From NCBI RefSeq assembly GCF_000383595.1, contig NZ_KB911581.1:2982265-3046264 (forward strand): 64,000 nt of DNA, written 5' to 3'. A program made the position numbers and the translations under genes. Of the stretch, positions 59,215 through 64,000 are shown piece by piece. Below the pieces are notes generated by a model that saw only the letters and a program-made list of their open reading frames with translations, was not told the origin of the DNA and did not search any database. The stretch comes from Streptomyces bottropensis ATCC 25435. Lineage in GTDB: Bacteria > Actinomycetota > Actinomycetes > Streptomycetales > Streptomycetaceae. Each line of letters starts with the position of its first letter. Positions within the stretch are counted from its first letter, which is position 1.

Positions 59215-60251
59215 CCGATCTCCACTTGTGGCTCCGCCACGAGACCCGCACCACCGAACGCCGCACCCCGATCGTGCCGTCCGACGCCCGGCGGCTCGTG
59301 GAGAGCGGAGTACGGATCACCGTCGAGGAGTCCCCGCAGCGGATCTTCCCCCTGGAGGAGTACGAGGAGGCCGGCTGCCAGGTCGCCGACCCCGGCTCCT
59401 GGGTCTCGGCGTCGGCGCGCGCGGTGATCGTGGGCCTCAAGGAACTCCCGGACACCCCGGACGAGTTGACCCACCGCCACATCTTCTTCGGTCATGCCTA
59501 CAAGGGGCAGCCCGGTGCGCGGGCGCTGCTGCGCAGGTTCGCGGCCGGGGGCGGTGCGCTGCTGGACCTGGAGTACCTGGTGGACGACCGGGGCCGCAGG
59601 CTCGCCGCCTTCGGTTTCTGGGCGGGCTATCTGGGCGCGGCCCTCGCCGTGCTGCACCACCGGGGCGCTCTGCGCGGCCCTCTCCAGCCGACCACCAAGG
59701 AGGCGATGGAGGCCGAACTCCGGGCGTCTACAGGTGACATGCGCGCGTTGGTGATCGGCGCCCTCGGCCGCAGCGGCCAGGGTGCCCGGGTGGCGTTCGG
59801 TGAGGCGGGCGTCGAGCCGACCTGCTGGGACCTGGCCGAGACCCGCGACCTGGACCGGCCCGCCCTGCTCGCCCACGACCTGCTCGTCAACACGGTGCTG
59901 ACGACCAGCCCGGTCCCGCCGTTCCTGACGGACAAGGACCTCGACGGCCAAGGCCGCCGCCTGAGGACCCTCTCGGACGTCACCGTCGACGTCGGCTCCC
60001 CCATGAACGTCCTGCCGGTCTACGACACGACCACCGAGTGGGACCACCCCGTACGGCGGTTGCGCGAGCACCCTCCGCTCGACCTCATCGCCATCGACAA
60101 CCTGCCCTCCCTGCTGCCCCGGGAGGCGAGCACCGACTTCTCGGCCGCGCTGCTGCCGCAGCTGCTGGACTTCGGCACCGGTGGGGCGTGGGGCCGGTGT
60201 CTGGACCGATTCCGTCAGGTGAGCGCCGAATCGGGGCTCACGGAGAGGTAG
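59211..60251 (+). CDS. Saccharopine dehydrogenase, lysine-forming (LYS1/AlaDH-PNT-type)
   Basis: 346 residues. It has the N-terminal AlaDH/PNT-like fold: MTDLHLWLRHETRTTERRTPIVPSDARRLVESGVRITVEESPQRIFPLEEYEEAGC. A Rossmann region (RALVIGALGRSGQGARVAFGEAG) and the domain-2 end DVTVDVGSPMNVLPVYDTTTEWDHP also appear. By family it converts saccharopine and NAD+ to lysine and 2-oxoglutarate, or the reverse condensation. It overlaps the FAD gene and precedes a second saccharopine-type enzyme, so the pair resembles the two halves of the plant/animal AASS protein. Confidence 0.87.
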   Translation: MTDLHLWLRHETRTTERRTPIVPSDARRLVESGVRITVEESPQRIFPLEEYEEAGCQVADPGSWVSASARAVIVGLKELPDTPDELTHRHIFFGHAYKGQPGARALLRRFAAGGGALLDLEYLVDDRGRRLAAFGFWAGYLGAALAVLHHRGALRGPLQPTTKEAMEAELRASTGDMRALVIGALGRSGQGARVAFGEAGVEPTCWDLAETRDLDRPALLAHDLLVNTVLTTSPVPPFLTDKDLDGQGRRLRTLSDVTVDVGSPMNVLPVYDTTTEWDHPVRRLREHPPLDLIAIDNLPSLLPREASTDFSAALLPQLLDFGTGGAWGRCLDRFRQVSAESGLTER

Positions 60252-60258
60252 GTGCCCG

Positions 60259-61401
60259 ATGACCGCCGAGGTGGTTCCCCCGAGCGGTACCGTCCACTGG
60301 GTCGGCGCCGGACTGTCCACGGGCAGCGGCCTGGCGGTGCTGTGCGACAGCGCCGCCCGGGTGCGGCTGTGGCACCGCAGCGAGGAGCGCGCCGGGCATG
60401 CCCTGGCCGCGCTGGGCCTGACGGGCCGCGCCGAGCCCCGCGCGTACACCCTGCCGGCCCTCGCGGCCGAGCTGGCACCGGGCGACGTCGTGGTCTCGAT
60501 GCTCCCGGCGCCGGACCACGGGCCGCTGCTCGGGGCGTGCGTCGGCGCGCGGGCCCATTTCGCCTGCTCCAGCTATGTCTCGGACGCGGTCCTGGAGCAG
60601 GTCCCGGCGGCCGAGGCCGCCGGGGTCACCGTGCTCACCGAGGCCGGCCTCGACCCGGGCATCGACCACCTCTTCGCGCACAGCCTGATCGCCCGGGCGG
60701 CCCGCGCGATCGGGCCGCAGACCGCCGCCTCCGTCACCTTCACCTCGTACTGCGGAGGTGTGCCGGCCGTGCCCAACGACTTCAGGTACCGCTTCAGCTG
60801 GGCCCCGGCCGGGGTGCTGGGCGCGCTGCGCTCGCCCGCCCGTTACATCGAGGACGGCGCCGAGACGACGGCCGGCCGGCCCTGGACGGCCACCCGCCCC
60901 CATGTCATCGACGGCGAGACCTTCGAGGTCTACCCCAACCGCGACAGCGTTCCCTTCGTCGCCCAGTACGGCCTCCCGCCGGCCTGGAGGCCGCGGACCT
61001 TCGTCCGGGGCACCCTTCGCCTCGACGGCTGGCAAGCGGCCTGGGCGCCGGTGTTCGCGGAGCTGGAGGGCGGCGACGACCGGCGCATCGCCGCGCTGGC
61101 CCGCGAACTGGCGGCCCGCCATCCGACGACCGACGCCGACCGCGACCGGGTGGTCCTGGCCGTCTCCCTCGACGTGCGGACCGGTACGGGAGAACACTGG
61201 TCCGGCCGCCACCTCCTCGACGCCGTCGGCACCGAGGAGGAGAGCGCGATGGCCCGCCTGGTGTCCCGCCCGCTGGCCCTGGGGGTGGGACACATCCTGG
61301 ACGGATCACTTCCGGCGGGCCTGAGCCGGGCCGCGGAGACGGGAGAGCGGTCGCAGGCGTGGCTGGCCGAACTGGCCCGGACGGGCGTGGAGTTCACCTA
61401 G
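60259..61401 (+). CDS. Saccharopine dehydrogenase, glutamate/semialdehyde-forming (LYS9-type)
   Basis: 380 residues, starting 7 bases after the LYS1-type stop. The N-terminal Rossmann fold (TVHWVGAGLSTGSGLAVLCDSAARVRLWHRS) and the central catalytic domain (TEAGLDPGIDHLFAHSLI, TSYCGGVPAVPNDFRYRFSWAPAGVLGAL) are typical of LYS9-type enzymes. By family it oxidises saccharopine to glutamate and aminoadipate semialdehyde. Together the three genes suggest a lysine degradation or pipecolate-forming pathway. GAGGTAGGTGCCCGATG gives the ribosome site. Confidence 0.87.
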   Translation: MTAEVVPPSGTVHWVGAGLSTGSGLAVLCDSAARVRLWHRSEERAGHALAALGLTGRAEPRAYTLPALAAELAPGDVVVSMLPAPDHGPLLGACVGARAHFACSSYVSDAVLEQVPAAEAAGVTVLTEAGLDPGIDHLFAHSLIARAARAIGPQTAASVTFTSYCGGVPAVPNDFRYRFSWAPAGVLGALRSPARYIEDGAETTAGRPWTATRPHVIDGETFEVYPNRDSVPFVAQYGLPPAWRPRTFVRGTLRLDGWQAAWAPVFAELEGGDDRRIAALARELAARHPTTDADRDRVVLAVSLDVRTGTGEHWSGRHLLDAVGTEEESAMARLVSRPLALGVGHILDGSLPAGLSRAAETGERSQAWLAELARTGVEFT

Positions 61402-61427
61402 CGAGGCCACCGACGGGGGACGGGGCG

Positions 61428-62684
61428 CTACGTGAGGGGCCCCTGTCGGAGCGGCTGCTGGATCACCGCCTCGTGCACCCACCGCTTCAGGTCGGGATAG
61501 ACCGAGAACGACGACCGCCGCCGCACCTGCGTCATGAACTGCACCGTCAGATCCCGCACCGGGTCCACCCAGAAGATCGTGGTCGCGGCCCCGGTCCACC
61601 CGAACGTGCCGAGGGAGGAGGGGTGCTCGGTCCGGGCAGGGTCGATGACCACGGACACCCCGAGCCCGAAGCCGACGCCCACGTTGCCCGGCTGCCGGTG
61701 GAAGGGACTGCCGTGCGTGTGGATGTCGACGCCCCCCGGCAGCTGGTTCGTGGTCATCATGTCGACGGACCCGGCGGAGAGCAGCCGTACGCCGTCGAGT
61801 TCGCCGCGCCGGCGCAGGAACTCGGCGAAGCGGTGGTAGTCCCGGGCGCTGGCGGCGAGGCCCCCGCTGCCGGAAAGGAAGCGCGGCCGGCCGCCGCGCA
61901 ACGGCAGCCCCGGCACGGGCGCGATCGAGCCGTCCTCCTGCTCGCCGTACAACTCGGCGAGCCTGCCCGCCTGTTCGGGACCGACCTGAAAGCCCGCGTC
62001 CGCCATGTCGAGCGGGCCGAGGATCCGCTCGGCGAAGAACGCGTCGAGGTCCTGCCCCGACACCACCTCGACGATCCTCCCGAGGACGTTGGTGGAGACG
62101 GAGTAGTTCCACTGCGAGCCCGGCTCGAACTGCAGCGGCAGACGCGCGTACTCCGCGCACGTCTGCGCCAGGGTGGCCCCCGGCCGGACGGAGTTCTCCA
62201 GGCCCGCGTCGCGGTAGAGCGCGTCGACGGGGTGGTCGTAGTAGAAGCCGAACGTCAGGCCCGAGGTGTGGGTCAGCAGATGGCGGACGAGGATCGGCTG
62301 CTCGGCCGGCCGGGTCCGGACGTCGGCGCCCGCCCCGGACTCGTACACGCGCGGCTCGGCGAACTCCGGGAGGTAGCGGGAGATCGGGTCCGTCAGTGAC
62401 AGCCGGCCCTCCTCGACCAGTATCAGCGCGGCGACCGAGGTGACGGGCTTGGTCATGGAGTAGACCCGCCACAGCGTGTCGGTCTCGACGGGAAGCCCCG
62501 CCTCGCGGTCGCGGTGTCCGTACGTCGTCAGGTGGGCGACGCGGCCGCCGCGGGCCAGGGACAGCAGGTAGCCGGGCAGCCGGCCCTCGTCGACCTGGCG
62601 GGCCAGATGGGCGTCCAGGCGGGCCAGGGTCTTCGGGTCGAGGCCCGCCTCGCGCGGCTCGACCTCTCGGCGCAGTCGTTCCAT
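61428..62684 (-). CDS. Serine hydrolase, beta-lactamase/class C penicillin-binding type
   Basis: 418 residues from ATG 62684 with GGAGGAG upstream. The SxxK motif is Ser76-Met-Thr-Lys79 (YSMTKPVTS); the Tyr motif is WNYSVSTN. FHRQPGNVGVGFGLGVSV and FGWTGAATTIFWVDP provide the third (H/K-x-G-like) element. No signal peptide is present, so it is probably cytoplasmic, like esterase EstB-type members. By family it cleaves esters or amides through an acyl-serine. It converges on the saccharopine operon with 26 bases between stops. Confidence 0.87.
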   Translation of the reverse strand: MERLRREVEPREAGLDPKTLARLDAHLARQVDEGRLPGYLLSLARGGRVAHLTTYGHRDREAGLPVETDTLWRVYSMTKPVTSVAALILVEEGRLSLTDPISRYLPEFAEPRVYESGAGADVRTRPAEQPILVRHLLTHTSGLTFGFYYDHPVDALYRDAGLENSVRPGATLAQTCAEYARLPLQFEPGSQWNYSVSTNVLGRIVEVVSGQDLDAFFAERILGPLDMADAGFQVGPEQAGRLAELYGEQEDGSIAPVPGLPLRGGRPRFLSGSGGLAASARDYHRFAEFLRRRGELDGVRLLSAGSVDMMTTNQLPGGVDIHTHGSPFHRQPGNVGVGFGLGVSVVIDPARTEHPSSLGTFGWTGAATTIFWVDPVRDLTVQFMTQVRRRSSFSVYPDLKRWVHEAVIQQPLRQGPLT

Positions 62685-62709
62685 GGTGGTTCTCCTCCGG
62701 TGGCCCGGC

Positions 62710-64000
62710 TCACGGCTCTCGTTCAACGCTGTCGTCCTCATCGTTCCGTACTGATCGCGTTCCATCCCTCGTGGGGCGGGCGGGTCGAGGCATTCGTACG
62801 GCGAGCGGCGCACCGAGCGCGGCCACGCCGGCCAGGAGCAGCAGGGCGGGGCCCGTGCCGAACGGCATGAGCGTCGTCGCGGCCGCCACCCCCAGCGCGG
62901 GGCCGACGTTCAGCGCGGTCTGCTGCAGCCCGCCCGCCACTCCGGCCGACTCGGGCGGCGCCTGTCGTACGACGACGGCGGTCGCGGTGACCATCAGCGC
63001 GCCGAAACCCGCTCCCAGCAGCAGGAATCCCGCCCCGATCAGCGGCGTCGACGAGCCCGGGCCGAGCCGGGACAGCGCCAGCACACCGGCGGTCAGCAGC
63101 ACCACGCCCATCAGGGCCGTGGGGCGGGCCCTCCACCGGCGCAGCAGGACGGCCGACAGCGGCGCCCCGAGCACCATCGTCACGCCGCCGGGCAGCGCGA
63201 CGAGGCTCGTACGCAGCGGGTCCAGGCCGAGGACGTCCTGGAGGACGAAGCTGCACACGAACAACGCGCCGAGCATCGCCGCCGAAGCGGCCACCAGTAC
63301 CCCGAGCGCGGCGCGCACCGGCGGCGAACCGAGCACGGCGGACGGCAACAGCGGGTTCGGTGTGCGCCGTTCGTGCCGTACGAGGGCGAGGGCGGACGCG
63401 GCGGCGATCAGCAGACCGAGCGCACCGGTGGCCGTCCAGCCGTGCTCAGGCACCCCGACCAGCGTGTGCACGAGAGCCGCGAGGGTCACGGCGAGCAGCG
63501 CGGCGCCGGGCAGGTCGAGCCGGGGGCCCGGAGCCCTGTTCGCGGGCCGCGCCGCAGGGGTGCGCACCGCCAGCGCCGTCAGACCCATGACCAGCGCCGG
63601 TACGACGTTGAGGAAGAACACCGCCCGCCAGCCCAGCTGGGCGACGAGCACACCGCCGACCAGCGGACCGGCGGCGACGGCCACACCGATGGCGCTGGTC
63701 CGCAGCGCGATGGGCATCCCCAGTCTGTCGGGCGGGAACGCGGCCCGCAGCATCCCGAGCGTGGCGGGCTGCAGCAGCGCCCCGAAGACACCCTGGACGA
63801 CCCGCAACCCGATCACCCAGCCCACCCCGGGCGCGAACCCGATGCCGGCGGAGGCCGCGCCGAACCCCAGCACGCCCCAGGCGAAGACGCGCCGATGGCC
63901 GAACCGGTCGCCGAGCCTCCCCGCGAACACCAACAGCCCCGCCACCGCGATCAGATAGCCGGTGCTGGTCCACTGCACCTCGGTGAGGGACGCGCCCAGA
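62710..64000 (-). CDS. MFS drug-efflux-type transporter (5' partial, cut by window end)
   Basis: The frame is open to 64000. Visible 430 residues begin LGASLTEVQWTSTGYLIAVAGLLVFAGRLGDRFGHRRVFAWGVLGFG, the DHA2-type motif A (GRLGDRFGHRRVF) region. LRVVQGVFGALLQPATLGMLRAAFPPDRLG matches the DHA2 motif C/H region. About a dozen hydrophobic helices can be counted, and the protein ends in an acidic tail (NDEDDSVEREP). By family it exports drugs with proton uptake. It lies 25 bases upstream of the serine hydrolase, possibly in one operon. Confidence 0.87.
   Translation of the reverse strand, partial: LGASLTEVQWTSTGYLIAVAGLLVFAGRLGDRFGHRRVFAWGVLGFGAASAGIGFAPGVGWVIGLRVVQGVFGALLQPATLGMLRAAFPPDRLGMPIALRTSAIGVAVAAGPLVGGVLVAQLGWRAVFFLNVVPALVMGLTALAVRTPAARPANRAPGPRLDLPGAALLAVTLAALVHTLVGVPEHGWTATGALGLLIAAASALALVRHERRTPNPLLPSAVLGSPPVRAALGVLVAASAAMLGALFVCSFVLQDVLGLDPLRTSLVALPGGVTMVLGAPLSAVLLRRWRARPTALMGVVLLTAGVLALSRLGPGSSTPLIGAGFLLLGAGFGALMVTATAVVVRQAPPESAGVAGGLQQTALNVGPALGVAAATTLMPFGTGPALLLLAGVAALGAPLAVRMPRPARPTRDGTRSVRNDEDDSVEREP

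Overview
The window is a high-GC actinobacterial chromosome segment, almost certainly Streptomyces. The signs are strong third-position G/C bias, frequent GTG/TTG starts, Scr1-type XRE/DUF397 regulators, TGGGAGCGCTCCCA-type CebR operators, secreted plant-polymer hydrolases, and gene sets I recognise from Streptomyces genomes. I saw no tRNA, rRNA or CRISPR array and no replication origin.

Region 1 (1-17.7 kb) looks like ordinary chromosome. It holds the end of a secreted GH26/CBM-type enzyme, an EF-G-like translational GTPase behind a leader peptide and hairpin, a secreted GH43 arabinofuranosidase-like enzyme, an I36-type peptidase inhibitor, an HTH-NTPase-14xWD40 receptor-like protein, an NlpC/P60 hydrolase, a Scr1/DUF397 pair, an HTH-ATPase-repeat protein, and a GH6 cellulase divergent from a LacI regulator with CebR-like operators between them.

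Region 2 (17.7-44.2 kb) is a nested transposon graveyard. An AICE racP-type relic abuts an IS21 element. The IS21 istA gene is split by a 3.4-kb element carrying two coupled tyrosine recombinases and one opposite-strand passenger gene. Next come a decayed ISL3, an ISAzo13-type element and an IS256 split by an intact ISL3. A three-gene sugar block (GT4, UDP-glucose/GDP-mannose dehydrogenase, epimerase) follows. After it come a Tn3 relic, an IS1380 carrying a 3'-truncated group II intron, a PP-loop gene fragment, and an IS5 in three pieces. The IS5 is split by a second recombinase-pair element with the same layout as the first and by an IS110 element with a long 5' non-coding end.

Region 3 (44.2-64 kb) returns to chromosome. 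It has a Scr1-type regulator, an inositol-dehydrogenase-like/SDR operon with a divergent LacI regulator, a GlxA-type AraC regulator divergent from a quinone oxidoreductase, and a pteridine/pyrimidine cluster at 50.6-57.9 kb. In that cluster the GTP cyclohydrolase II carries Met120, the residue linked to FAPy rather than APy release. It is divergent from a creatininase-family amidohydrolase and near a PTPS homologue lacking its catalytic residues, a GT4, a methyltransferase, a UPF0104-type membrane protein, a dehydrogenase and a CDP-alcohol phosphotransferase. Downstream is an operon of an FAD amine oxidase plus two saccharopine-dehydrogenase-type proteins, then a serine hydrolase and an MFS transporter cut by the window edge.

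The most unusual signals are the twin recombinase-pair elements with conserved left ends, the FAPy-type cyclohydrolase/creatininase/degenerate PTPS cluster, and the leader-peptide attenuator upstream of the EF-G-like gene.
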